Assembly: GCF_932526225.1 (NCBI RefSeq)
Contig: NC_064039.1
Location: forward strand, 8,493,459-8,557,458
DNA: 64,000 nucleotides
DNA from: Nematostella vectensis
Taxonomy: Eukaryota; Cnidaria; Anthozoa; Actiniaria; Edwardsiidae
Direction: 5' to 3'
The position numbers and the translations under genes are program-made. The notes under the pieces are model-generated. The model was not told the origin of the DNA. It saw only the letters and a program-made list of their open reading frames with translations, and did not search any database. Of this stretch, positions 46,501-57,861 are shown one piece after another (the stretch's first letter is position 1; every line of letters begins with the position of its first letter).

Positions 46501-49500
46501 TCTGGTTTTACCAAAAAAGTGATGGTTTGATTTGAGTTAAGACAAATAGCTGCTGAATTTGAGTGTCAAGCAAATGGAAAACAAACAGAAAAAAAAGCTT
46601 TAATTTTGTTCTGAAGATATACTGCGAAAAGTTACTAAATTGTGTGTTTTGTTTACAATATAACTTAAATGGAACACGTATCATGTGTTTAAACATTCCA
46701 TATCTTGTCTGACCCTAGTCATCTTTTGAGTTGTTAAAACACTCTTACAATGCCACCACCACTTGCAATTAATTATTAGAATTAATATAAGGTGCACCTT
46801 TAGCTGACTACGCTGACAATATTCATTCAACAACATGACTGGGTCTTTGTCCAACACAACGCCTTTCTGTTCAGAGTCTGAGCCCTCAGGTGCCAGGCCT
46901 GGTAGGGATGTCAGCACAGCAGGCTCCTCATTCAAGTAGTAAAGCCCTGTCACCATAGAAACAACTGCTTTGATGAGGAGGAAAATGACTTAAATCAGTA
47001 GTTTTAGGGGACGCAATAATCTTGTGAGCGAATTTTTATTTTGTACCATCATCAAATAAGAGGAACAAAACCATCAAATTGTGAGTGTTTCCCTCAGTCC
47101 TTTATTAACAGAATGCTACACAGGGCATTGGGGTTTTATCAAATTCCTTCTTCTTGTCAGCTCTTCTGCTACCTTTCCAATTAAAAAAAAAATGTGTGTG
47201 AGAGCAATAACTTTCAGTTGTTAAAAAATGATTGATTACTTGCTTTCTCAATATATCATTTGTTTATCAGAGTTATCACTTTTTGCTACAATCTGCCATA
47301 ATAAGTGAGAAACCAAAACTCTTTTGAGCTGAAAGGTCCAGTAAAACAGTGCTTAGTTGCTGACTTTACCCTCTTTTGGCTCCCAGTTTATCAGTTCCTT
47401 CAGGCCAACAATGGCCGCTAGTTTCCTGGCCATTTTCTTCTGAGCACTTCTCTTTGGCCCGAATTCTTGTGTTCCAACAGTGACTTTAGATTCATACAAG
47501 CCAGGAAATGAGCAAGGGCTATCTTCAAATTTTACCTAAAGTAAATAGAAAGTATGAAAATAGAAAGAAATGTTGACATTTAAAGTTTTGATGGAAATAA
47601 TAATATTTAAAATGTATTTTGGAATTTTAACATTTAGATATTATGATTTTTACATAACACTATAGCACAACATGTTATATTGAAAGTAAAAACAAAGAAA
47701 ATAAGTAATAAAAAAGGTAATTACATAAAAACATACACACATATATAAAACGTGTTAAAAATATGCTTAAGGTAATACCGTACTTAAAAACATTTGTAGT
47801 TGCTGGTTTTCAAAAAATTATGCCATTTTGTTATCCTCAAAAAAGCGAATTTAAAATCCTTTTTTCGCAAGAATTCATGAAATGTGAGCTTCAAAACATT
47901 GAGCAAAGCACAACGGGGATTGGGATTAACACCTAGTTCACACTTAGTTATGTCCAGCAAACATCTAATTACTTCGAGTTCATATGCAAATTAATCGTCA
48001 TTCGCCTCCCTGCTCAAGTTTTATTCGAGCTTTTACAAGTCTAGCACTCAAACAAAAGAAGGATTTTCACTTTTATGGGTTCGTTCAAAGCCTTTCAACT
48101 TCACCACTCTCTGAAATAAACGATAGAAACCCGCATCTTCCAGCTAGGAAGCTCAGAGGACAAGACTTTCGAGCATAGGTGGCTTTTCAGTTTTTTTAGT
48201 TAAAAGCCAAACTATAATCTAGCCAAAACACAACGAACTGACGAAACGTATTGTACAAAGGCGATCCTATGATTTGTTGCTTTGAGCTGTTCGTTTGTTT
48301 TCGATGTACAGTAATAAGAGGTCTTGTGTCACTCGATACATGTCTCGTGCTGCAAACTGGAGCAAACCATCCACTCACACCTCGAGTCAGTTTCCCACCA
48401 AACAAAGCATGCTGTAGCTCAACCATATAAGGTTTTTAGGCCAATATTAAGGAAAAAATTAGGTTTATTATCGCTTTTTTTTAGTTTCACAGGCTCACAA
48501 ATATGGTGACACAACAGACTACAAAGAACGAAGACGCAATTCCTGAAAGATTTTAGCGAAAAATCTTGCTGAAGAAGAAGAAGCATGATTTTTTTTATCA
48601 GATTTCGCATTTTCCCATGGAATGACTCGAAAATATCTCTCCTATAAACCTGAATAACTTCTTTAACTTATCCTAAAGTTTCATAGGAATTCAGCGTTTT
48701 GGGTAGAAGATATCACAGCTCAGCTCCACCCCAGTCTGGCTGAATAAAATTCAAACTTCAAGATGACAACACGCCAAAACATTGGTGGGTAGTGACTAAT
48801 TTTTACTGCAAATTCCTGCTCTTTTGGTGGTTTATTCATTGTTAGTAGCCAAGAGAAAATAAACCAAGCTAACAAGAAGAAAAGTGCTTCAAAAGTTGAG
48901 TTTGGTTTTCGCTCCTTGTGGACAAAGAAGACATGCTTGACGGAACTCCAGAGCTCCGCACCGCATGGCAATTTACTGACAACTGAGCCTTCTGTGGACC
49001 TGGTTTAGTCCCTTTTATAGTGCAGCCTGTTGGTCTCGAATATACTTAAAAAACAGCTCTGGTTTCTTATAAATAAGGGAAGAGAGTTTCAGGATATCTA
49101 AAGGTTACAGATTAACCCATGTTACCCTCAAGTAAAAGAAACCCTGAGTCCCTTTTCACACAAAGCTGAGTTGATAAAACAGATGAGCTATATTCTGGAT
49201 GTCTCTCTCCTAACCTGCAGGCTCATCTTCTGTCCATATTCGTTGATCAACATGACGGGATCTTTGTCAGGTGGAGCTGACAGTTGGTTGTTTTTGGGGC
49301 GCTGTCGGTAGCGCTGGTTGTACTTCGGGCGGAACCCTGGTGTCCTATGTTGGGGGTGGGGAGCGCCATCGGGTGAGAGGCCAGGAAGGACTGCTGGGAT
49401 AGGGGAGTACATGGCAAAGGTTCCTGGTTCTGTGGTAAATGAAAAGGAAAGAATTGCTGAAAAACCTCGGAGGTGTGCATTTTGGCCTCCTGGCATTAGT

Positions 49501-50773
49501 GTTTTAAATAGGGAAAATCAGTCCAGAATACAAGGGACTGACAGAAATGACATGATGTCATGGTTTCTTTAGTATTTCTTCACAGTGCACATGCCCAAGG
49601 TATTTCCTTCATGTCAGAAATGCAAAAATCTGGAATAATATTTTGTCAGCTATTTTGATTTCTATTACTAGTGAACCTAACCTTTGAGCTTTATATTGGG
49701 TGCATATATTCATTTTTAGTATAAATCTACTCACATACTATCACGAATTCTGCAATTTGATTGGCTCCCGTACTCACTATCTATTGAGTGATAGGTAGCG
49801 AGTTGCGAAAAAAATGGTGTTTTTCGCAAAAAAACAACATAAATTATTATTAAAATAGTCAGTTATTCGAAGGAAGTGTGTGAGTAGATTTACACTAAAA
49901 CAATTAGACTACTCGTTCTCATTTTCTATGTGTCAAAAAGTCAACTCTGTGCTCACGCCTTGTTAACCAACTAATGACTCATAGAAAACTCGAACTCGTA
50001 GTCTAATTGTTAAATAACATCTTAGCTTAAAAAGAAACATTATTTTTACATCAATAATAAGAGCTGCTCGAAACTAGGTAAGGAGGGGGGGGGTTGGCAA
50101 TGTTTACTAAATGAAACCACAATTTTTCAAATAATGTACTCAAATGGTGGAAGTAATAAAAATGTGGGTAATGTGTTTTAATTTTTAAAGTTCAATATTT
50201 CTATCACGAATTGTAGAAAATCATAAGCATATTTTTTTAGGGAGAGCACGTGTTTTAATTCGGACTTGTTACGATTTTTGACACAATAGTTTAATAGCTT
50301 CAAGTACGATTTTATCCGGGCAATCTTTTATAAGTAAATGGAAAGGAAAAGTAAGAAATAATACTGTTAATGAAGAAAAAAATAAGTTGACGTAATTATT
50401 TTATAGAAAACAATTCCGTTTGATAAAGAAAAAAACCCTGAGTCTTTCAACCGTTCAACTATTTCTTGTCATTGCTACCTACATTTCCAGAATTGACGGT
50501 AACAAGAATGAATTTTTATAGCATACCTTGAGACAACGCTCTTAGTGCAAGATCAGCAGCAAACTCTTTGGCATCTTTCTTGGTTGCCGCAGTAGCTGCA
50601 TCAAAACTGCTCTCCCCGACCCGAACTCGGGCGCTGTATTGGGGAGAATGCGATGGGCCGGCGGGAGCAAGCATTTCGTACTCGATTCCTACTCCGTTCA
50701 TATCACCGTACTCTTTGAGAGCAGCGCGAGCGTTTTTGTTCACGAGATTGCCAAACATTCCTCCAGGTAGCAT
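34562..50773 (-). CDS. ADAR: ADAR: dsRNA-specific adenosine deaminase with five dsRBDs, twelve exons
   Basis: Deaminates adenosine to inosine in dsRNA. Exons in transcript order: 50527-50773, 49215-49429, 47370-47535, 46798-46946, 46213-46387, 45594-45682, 45125-45299, 40619-41099, 37830-38090, 37228-37421, 35994-36342 and 34562-34769. Phases are continuous (1,0,1,0,1,0,1,2,2,1,2); about 902 aa. Five dsRBDs, each with a basic helix-2 motif ([52 protein letters not shown]), precede the deaminase. Catalytic residues are present: HAE (about H584, E586), PCGD (C641), SCSD (C707). The flipping-loop Glu in KGEGTIP and the C-terminal FF...YGDWG region are also present. No Z-alpha domain was recognised. 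The start is ATG 50773, but the frame stays open upstream. Vertebrate ADAR1 has three dsRBDs and ADAR2 has two, so five is unusual. Confidence 0.92.
34920..35993. repeat. 76-77-bp array derived from the ADAR exon 11 donor
   Basis: Twelve imperfect copies follow the true junction at 35993/35994. On the minus strand the true site reads CCTTTCTAA|GTAAGTACATG and the copies read CCTTGTCAA|GTAAGTACATG, preceded by exon-like CAACAGGGTGTGGTCACG. Most keep GTAAG. Copy spacing is near 76-77 bp. The most distal copy is interrupted by the hAT-like MITE at 34944-35091. Confidence 0.92.
34944..35091. mobile_element. hAT-like MITE family B, copy 2
   Basis: Begins GAGTAAGTACGCAGCTGC. Flanked by AAGGCGTG (34936-34943) and AAGGTGTG (35092-35099), a 7/8-matching 8-bp duplication. 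It is an inverted copy of the element at 22619-22767 and sits within a unit of the ADAR intron 11 array, so it inserted after the array had formed. Confidence 0.85.
36430..37000. repeat. 40-bp minisatellite in ADAR intron 10
   Basis: About fourteen copies of GGGGAAACATACTGATGAAA + GCAGTACTGGCATATAACAA, some with two extra bases (ACTCTGATG). It gives long minus-strand frames with repeated CYMPVLLSS-type peptides, which are not genes. Confidence 0.95.
38091..40618 (-). other. ADAR intron 8 (2.5 kb) with a local duplication
   Basis: AT-rich intron without a recognised internal gene. It contains the 251-bp direct duplication at 39187-39696 and, next to exon 8, two extra copies of the exon 8 donor region. 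Confidence 0.75.
39187..39696. repeat. Direct duplication of about 251 bp, 259-bp period
   Basis: 39187-39437 and 39446-39696 are nearly identical, both running from ATAAATAATGTATGCTTAGA to CAAAATATTTCTGTTA with only a few substitutions. The high identity implies a recent event. Confidence 0.95.
40510..40640. repeat. Three-copy repeat spanning the ADAR exon 8 donor
   Basis: On the minus strand the true junction is AGGAAATAA|GTGAGTGGC. About 46 and 93 bp further into the intron come AAGAAATAT|GTGATTGGC and AAGAAATAA|GTAAGTGGC, with matching AAGCTTATGCATTTTAAT-type spacers. The distal copy is a perfect GTAAGT donor. Confidence 0.85.
41386..42599. repeat. 50-bp minisatellite in ADAR intron 7, left block
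   Basis: About two dozen copies of ACCTATATAAACCATAGCTC + CCTTCTCTCTACCATCCCCT + TCCCCCTCTC. The first units are more diverged and longer. The array is split by the foldback element at 42600-43963 and resumes at 43964. Confidence 0.95.
42600..43963. mobile_element. 1.36-kb foldback element inside the ADAR intron 7 minisatellite
   Basis: Terminal inverted repeats GGCCTTGCGCACGGTGTTGC / (inverse) GGCCTTGCGCACTGTGTTGC. AGCT flanks both sides (42596-42599, 43964-43967), either a 4-bp duplication or part of the ends. Inside, 43037-43200 is an array of GCCTTTTTTGCC/CATCGCGCC words and 43530-43710 is the complementary array of GCGCGATAGGGCAAAAAAGG words. The element therefore folds at two levels. 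No transposase ORF, so it is non-autonomous. Confidence 0.85.
43964..44640. repeat. 50-bp minisatellite in ADAR intron 7, right block
   Basis: About thirteen further copies of the 41386-42599 unit, continuous in phase with it once the foldback element is removed. It degrades into variant C-rich repeats by about 44880. Confidence 0.95.
45125..49429 (-). other. ADAR: ADAR dsRBD2-4: three two-exon dsRBD cassettes
   Basis: Exons 2+3, 4+5 and 6+7 each encode one dsRBD split at the same place. A phase-0 intron follows helix 1 ([30 protein letters not shown]) and a phase-1 intron follows the domain. Exons 5 and 7 are both 175 bp. The second halves are alike: [19 protein letters not shown] versus [19 protein letters not shown]. 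Exons 2 and 4 also share a PGLxPxG...DKDPVML lead-in. dsRBD1 (exon 1) and dsRBD5 (exon 8) are not split. This is the pattern expected from internal cassette duplication. Confidence 0.85.
49714..49900. mobile_element. MITE in ADAR intron 1
   Basis: Ends TTTTAGTATAAATCTACTCA and, inversely, TTTTAGTGTAAATCTACTCA. About 187 bp, non-coding. It abuts the hairpin at 49899-50011. Confidence 0.75.
49899..50011. repeat. Short hairpin/foldback in ADAR intron 1
   Basis: AACAATTAGACTACTCGTTC...TTTTCTATG is mirrored by CATAGAAAACTCGAACTCGT...CTAATTGTT. The arms are about 32 bp around a loop of about 50 bp. Confidence 0.75.
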
Positions 50774-52046
50774 GAGGGATTGACTGAGCAAAGTCGTGAC
50801 AAAAATCTCCACTGATTTTTCACTAAGAAGCGAGCTAAAGACGCGGGACTTTTCTCACTGATGTGTTTTCTTACAAGAGCATGGCCGCCGAGAAATGACT
50901 CGAGAGCTCCTTACCAGTCTCCCTCAAACGTCACTTGTTGGTGTCCATTTATGGAATTCTGTCATTCTTCTAGCAAAATAACGGGAGCGAGAAAGCATAC
51001 ATTTCCATCGGGTAGTTCGAGGGAGCTATTGCGATATTCTTGGCAAATTTATGTGTGAAACTTTAAGTTGGGTAATTCAACTTTTCTTCACTACTGTCTC
51101 TCAGACCAAAAACATTAACATAGGTGCGGCCAGCTAGAGTTCTTTAACAAAAGGGGCAAAATTGAAGAGTTCTCTATAGCAAATAAAATATTGAGTAGCC
51201 TATAAATGCCAACATTTTAAATATAGAGGACCGTCTCCTTTCACTATTCCCGGAATGCATTGCACATCATTTTTTTCCCAGGTTTAGAGTTGTCACAAGT
51301 TAGCAACTGTCTTAGATGGGCACCTCCATTAAGGACTGTTGTTATTTTAATCATTATTATCAATCCATAAACCTCTCAATTAATTTCAAGCAAACAAAAG
51401 TAAATATTTTTTATTGATATAACACTCACACTTTCTGTACTATGTCTATAAATAGTAACACTAGTTTGTGAACAAGAACCATCTGCATATTTCTAGCTCA
51501 AATGTTGAGCAATATAATTTAATTTTGTTTATATTATTTATATATATGGAGGAATGAAAACTTTTCAATAATATTACTACAAAACAAAACTGAAGTGTAT
51601 ACAATTTGTCCAAATGAAGGCATGCCACACTATAACCATTGCTCTTGGCCCCCATGCCTCATAACAATGCCTTATAAACAAGGGTTTCTCTTCAGCCTTT
51701 GTGAAGTCATAAGACTGTGCAGGGGCAGATCATGGTATTCCAATAAGTGGTGGACAATGCAAGGATTTTAAGGAAGGCAGGGCTGGAATTATTTTCAATC
51801 CAAGGATTTTCTCTCTGAAAGGAGGGCCAGGGCCCGCTGGACCCACCTATAGAAATTCTGACTTTCATCCCATGCTGTACATAGCAATATAGTTGTGGGT
51901 GCTAATGATTGCATAAAAAAAAAAAACAAATCCCCCTCAAGACTAGTATCTTTAAATAAGCCTTAAGAAAAATAACAAATTTTGCCATCTTTCTTCTAAG
52001 CCTTTCTATGGTTTTCGGTCTGTTTGTGCATGGTATTGACTCTGGG
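50774..52046. other. ADAR 5' flank and AKT1S1 3' UTR; no gene seen
   Basis: The ADAR promoter and 5' UTR should lie in about 50.8-51.2 kb and the AKT1S1 3' UTR in about 51.4-52.0 kb. TTTATT at about 51407 is a minus-strand AATAAA. I found no Z-alpha-like or other exon here. Confidence 0.5.
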
Positions 52047-55000
52047 CTATCTTGAGAAGTAAGAGGATGTTAGCCGAGGCTCTGTAAACAGTCTTGGGCG
52101 TGGAAGTTCTCCAAACATGTCCTCCGTGTTGTTCTGGACACTTCGTGCAAGTGCTTTCATTGATTCCCCAATCTTGTCTGGTTCTGGCATTGCAAACTAA
52201 AATGAACAAGATAAAGTATTAAAAGTTTGTTAGATTTGAGGCAGGTAAAGATGTCTTCTTATTCTTTCCTCCAGAAGACACCATGCCCAATGCAAGTTAT
52301 ATACTGTATATATATTTCAGGGGCGTACGCAGGATTTTAACAAGTTGCAGTCAAAGCATTCAGAAGCTAAATGAGGGCGTGACCGCTCATCCCGCATCCC
52401 AGTGAAGATTTCATAGCTTCCGCTTTTGGGTTTGAAATCAACGTCAGTGTGTCAGGCTTTTGAGAATATTACACGATCCTCTGTCACCCTTGATCTGAAA
52501 TAGGACTTCAGTCATCGAGTGACACGACATAACAATATGTTTGGAAATAATCTGTAGACTACCATGAATAAGAAAATGATACTTTTTCTCCTCATCCACA
52601 TGTCTAAAACATTTGATTTTTTCCCCTCGTTATGCAAATAAGATCGCCAAATTTTTTTTGCAGTCCAGTGACTGCAGGCCTATACGCTGCGTACGGCCTA
52701 TAAGACTGCATGCTCTGATTGTTTCGCTATCTCGGAATAATGGGTCAGTATTCACTGCTAAAACTCTGAGTCGATTTGTGAAATTAGCATAGAAAAACTT
52801 GTTTTTAATTATCCGAAATTATCTAGCGTTCACATTAAAAGGGCATTTTGCTAAAATTGATTTAGATTCTTTGTCCTTTACGGGAACATGGCTTCAAACT
52901 CCCTGTGTTTTGACAGTTTCCTGCCGAAATAATTTTGCAATGCACGTGACAAATTCCAAGTTTGCTGAAATTTCATTTGCGATAAACAAATGCAGCACAT
53001 CCTCAATTTATACGAAGGCAAACGACAAGTTACTCAAAGTTTAGGCCTGCATAACTTATCCACAATCAAGAGAAGAATTTTAGTAAATGTACCATATCGT
53101 CTGTGGAGGATTCAAAGTGAAATAAATAATTTCTGCAATCAAATTCATGAAAAACAACATGTGAAATGGGACTAAATTAGTCTACAAAATAACGTTGGTC
53201 AAAATTCTGCGATGTTGGAATGTTTGTTTTGCAGGACTAATCCTGAACGTGTTTTGCGCGAACCCATGCACATCTGTCAAAATTAATTTGTTCAAATTTA
53301 TTACAATGGCCTCACGGAACATTATTATTGCCGCCATTGCGTAGAAGCTACGAGAGAATATTTTCGCAAGTCAGTGGCTACACGTAGGCTACAAGTGTAT
53401 TGTGTGACAGAGGAAAAAAAAATCCTTTAAGAAACCTGAAGCACAAGTGAGTGCTCACCTCCTCCTCGTCTTCCCAGGAGTGGGGTTTCCTCACAATAGT
53501 TGGCATGGAGATAGGTACTGACGAGGAATATTGGGAAACTGGTTGAGGTTTCTTTCTTTGTATGTAGATATGCCGGGGAAGGGCAGGTTCTTCATTCTGG
53601 AAGCTGTTGTCTGGAAGAGATATAGACAAGTTGAATTTAGGAAATCTACTATCATACGAAATCCCTCTTCTTCCACAAACAACCATTTCAGCATGTTGTG
53701 ATGGTTGGCTAATTGGTAGTCATGACATTATCTTTTTGCCTCAGTGGGCATTACAGAACTGCATTATGCCCTATAGAAAATTTTCATGACCAAAAATGTG
53801 ATCTTATTAAACTTGATCATTTGGTGATGCTGGGAAGGATATAACTTCAGCTTTAGCGCATTGACCTCATAAAGCCTTGGACGATACACCAAAGCCTCAG
53901 TTTGGCATTTCACTGTATGATCTAACTCTCAGTTATTAAGTAGTTAATATTGGCTAAAAGCATTTTGTCTGCTTAAAATGCAAGCCACGTGACATGACAC
54001 TTACCACTACTACTGATTTCATCCTCTTCTGACTCAAAGAACGGTTCACAGTCATCTGTAAACCCGTCCAGTGCAAACAAGGGGTCAGCATCAGCTGTCG
54101 CTGGCTTGGCGCTTTTCTGTCCAGGTCTGGGCGGTTTCCTCCTGACACGATGAATGTTACTTTGCAATGACGGTGATCCAACTTCAAATAAGGGTCTAGC
54201 AGTGTTAACTTGGGTGATGTGAACTTGGTTGACATGTTTTGGTGTTTTTAGTAGGTTCAGGGGACCTTCGTGACCTGGTGAATGGAAGATGTTTGCTCCA
54301 ATTGTCTCTGGTGTCTCAAACATTGCTTCGTGCAAGGAGCTCTCCATTGTCTTTTCCTGGGCTTTACTGATGACCCTGGAAAATACAATATATATACTGT
54401 AAGAATGTCCATTAGATACCTGTGAGCTAGATGTTGAGCTAGATTGTGCCCCTGTTAAAGAAGGCCGATCACACTCCAAGTTTTAGCTCCCCAGAGTCAT
54501 ACAGAAGCAAATTTCAATTGACAAATTCAATCAAGTATCTGATATATTTTTAACCAAATATTCTGAATAAAGTGTCAATGAATTTTTATATGTACAAAAG
54601 AGTGGCTGAGTAGCCAATGCCTAACCTGTAAACAGAAGATTTATCCTTCAGCGCCTGGGACTGCAAAGCCATAAAGTTCTGCTGTTGTTGCTCAGTATAT
54701 TGCCTGTGCAAAAGACACAGTAAGGGTTTGGTGAGGAAAGATGTCAATAATTAAATCTACAATACTAAACTGAGGTCAACAAGTTTATTATCACCCCTTA
54801 GTATACTACATGTATGAAGTACAAAATTCTGTCAGTCAACTCCCCTAATATTTTTGCTTGATTAACTAAAGTACTGCAGTTCAGTTTAAACATATGCATT
54901 AAGATTACCCATTATGGAAAAATAAACAAGCAAAATAATAGGACAACTCCATAGTAATCACACAGCAAGAAGACATGAGTAAGCCCAAGTGACCGCACTC

Positions 55001-57861
55001 ATATTCACCAGTTTTACAAATTTTAAAGATTTGGGTCTCTCATTATTACGCAAGCTTACTGTAGCCTTAAGATGTGCCACACTTAATAAAACTGTAATCC
55101 CCTAATTCTAAAACCAAAATCCAAAGTCATTTGCCTACAGTACCCTAGAGATAATTAGTGATGTCAATAAGCTGAATTACCAGGTGAGTAATGCAATACC
55201 TTATTCTCTCCTTCATTGCTGCCTCTTCAGATTTTAGATACTTTTTAAGAGCTTCCTGTACACTTGCCATGGCAACTGTCACAGAATCCTGACCAAGTAA
55301 TAACAGATTATTTCCTGAAAGAGATAGGACATTATGATGCTGTTATATTCCAATTCTTTATCATCCATTTGTATAGGCTATAGTATTGTTTATTCTAAAT
55401 TATAAAATTTGATATACTTGCTTTTTTCTTTACTATTAATTACAGTGTGTCATCACTTATCAATCATTGTCAATAAAATAAACAACAACCCCCCTTAACA
55501 TGACATCTTTTGCTAAATAACTGTAGTTCTCCTTCTCATTTTATATGAATTCCAAGCTGAAATGTTTATCCCCCAAACAACAGCATGAAACAAGCAATGA
55601 TTATTCTAGGAACAAACACATGTGTTTGCAATTCAACACTAAAGTATAACAGCAACCAAGCAAAGATTGTGAAAAAAGTTGTATAAATGCATTGAAGTCA
55701 TACAAATATCCAAATGACCTAAAAGCTCACAACAACACTTGAACTTCTAATTAACAAGAAGAGTTTAACTAGACGAGATACCAATTTCAACACACAAGTA
55801 TTTGCCTGCCTTTGAGCATTAGCTGTCCGATCTGCTTGTTGAAATAAAGTACCCAAAAAAAGCTGTTAGGGGACATGACAGGAAGTTGTGGTGAAAAGAT
55901 TGAAATGATGACAATAGGAAAGAGAAGGAAATGATGTCAACTGCTATAGTTTAAGGGCAGACATTCAAGACTTTAACAGGAAGTAATACTTCTCATCATG
56001 TGCAAAAACAAGGTCAAGCCTAGGCAACATTTAGCAAGCAATGTGACATAGTGCACAATTTCTGACTGAAGGCACGATACATACGATGAAGCAAGCTAAT
56101 AACCATGTTTTGTTCAAAGCAGGGTAACAGATGAGATAGTAAAACATGTCCTTGTTTATAGAAGAAAAATCCCTGTATCACCCATCAATTGGTAATTTCA
56201 CAGAATATTGCTTATACAATAATCCCCTAGTTTTCTATAATTTAACAAATGAAGATTTAAAATAAAATACCCATACTCTGTGGAAATTTCAGAAGTATTA
56301 GATTGTAGCTCAGTAACTGAATATAAGATGACTGTCAAGTTGTACCATGATCACTTGATTGATACACATGATACAGTCAGTTAAATGTTACTGAGATGTT
56401 AGAAGATGGTTTTACCTTCATGGCTTGACTCTGCTTCATGTTGCAGTAAGATCTTGAATGGCAAGGAGAAATTCTTTGAACTGCTTCTCTGTCTCAAGAC
56501 CTCTGGGTCACTCTGAATAGTCAAGAGATGTCAAAATTTATGGAGCTGTCATTTGAAGTCATGAAGTGCATTGTCTTTGTTCCAGGGAATTGTCATGCAA
56601 TGGCTTTAACCCACACGTAGGCACCAATTCACAATTATAATGACAAGATAAGGGCTAAAAGTGTATGACATAGGTGCACCTGGGCAAAAAGTCTTTTTTA
56701 TTTTTTTATCAACAAAGCACAAACTTTTAGTCACAAAGAATCTAAATGTGATGAATAGATGAATACAGACGTTAAGTCGGTTGTAGCCTTGCAGCACAAT
56801 GGTTACATTTTTTTAATCTTTTTAGGAATATTACCACCAACTTAAAAGCATGAAAATATTTTTATTCTCTCTTTTACAATTCTAATGTTATGCAAATTTG
56901 TCCTATTACTTTGTGGCGTCATAATAAATTAAAGCAGACATCAAAATCAAATGATGGTTATAACTTGGGGTATGGCAGGGGTTGGACTATAAGCTTATTG
57001 TAAATAATGCATTAGGTACCTCTAAGCTCTTGTTCACCAAGACACGATCATAACCTTTTACAGAGTGCAAAGCATAGCAATCCATGCTACAGTTGAGACA
57101 ACTATAAACATCCCAGTCCTCAACTCTGTTACTCCGTATCAGGCTTTCTACTTCCTGCAGGAAAACAATAAAATCAAGGTACACTCATTTCTGTGTAATA
57201 ATATTATTTTTTGTTAGCGTTAAATTTATAAGTTTTAACCACTTGAGAGCTTTCTTCTTATTAATGCGAATTGGAGAAGAGAATGACATATTCAGATAAA
57301 TGTCTATCGCGCAGTAACAAATAAGTTAATACAAACATCACATATTTTTTAGGCCTGTGTGATATCAAAAGCTGATGCAACAATCACTGTACCTCCTAAT
57401 AAATTATTATTCAGGCTGATTTAAAGAAGAAAAGCACTGCTGAATCTTAGGCACCTATTTGAATCAAACAAAAATTGTTTTCTTTAGAGGTCATGTCATA
57501 GACGGAGATCATATAAACATAGAGAAGATTGGAATTGTGTTCTGATGAAAAGTTTTCGGGAGGATATCTGTGAGTCCTTCGAAGGTTTTTACGGCTTGAA
57601 ATTTTGCCAGCAGCCCCTTGCCCTAGAAGACCCCACCATTATCTTGAGAAGAATTTCTCGTGTACGAACATATTGTGCTAGTTTGATGACTACAATTACC
57701 ATCTTTATGCCGCCAACAGCTAGCTCAACTTCCAATAACTTGCCCGCGAAGAAGACATTAGTGCAAGATTCGGACACGAAGTCTTTTCCTTCTGTCTCAC
57801 GCGATGCGTTTGTTTGAACGTGCACGGTAATGTTCAAGCACTCGCACTTTAGCTTCGACAT
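52047..57861 (-). CDS. AKT1S1: AKT1S1 / PRAS40 orthologue (mTORC1 substrate and inhibitor), eight exons
   Basis: Predicted cytosolic regulator that binds Raptor and is phosphorylated by Akt. Exons in transcript order: 57700-57861, 57020-57154, 56416-56512, 55200-55314, 54626-54703, 54005-54375, 53459-53610 and 52047-52196. Phases 0,0,1,2,2,1,0 are continuous; about 419 aa. The N-terminus has CECLNITVHV and a CLNCSMDCYAL motif. A Lys/Glu/Gln-rich helical stretch follows (KKYLKSEEAAMKERIRQYTEQQQQ). LFALDG near residue 296 matches the TOS motif FVMDE of human PRAS40 (F-x-hydrophobic-D), and CEPFFESEEDE follows as in the human protein. QYSSSVPISMP parallels QYAKSLPVSVP. The C-terminus KIGESMKAL...FGELPRPRLFT aligns with human DRIAASMRAL...FGDLPRPRLNT, keeping the Akt site RxRxxT (Thr about 408). 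Human PRAS40 is 256 aa, so this is longer. ATG 57861 was chosen, though an in-frame ATG at 57921 is possible. Confidence 0.88.

Noticed and set aside
52318-52690. CAGGGGCGTACGCAGGATTT as left end of a hAT-like element
   Set aside because: The start resembles hAT-type ends, but I could not find a convincing matching right end; GCTGCGTACG near 52690 is too short. Left unannotated.
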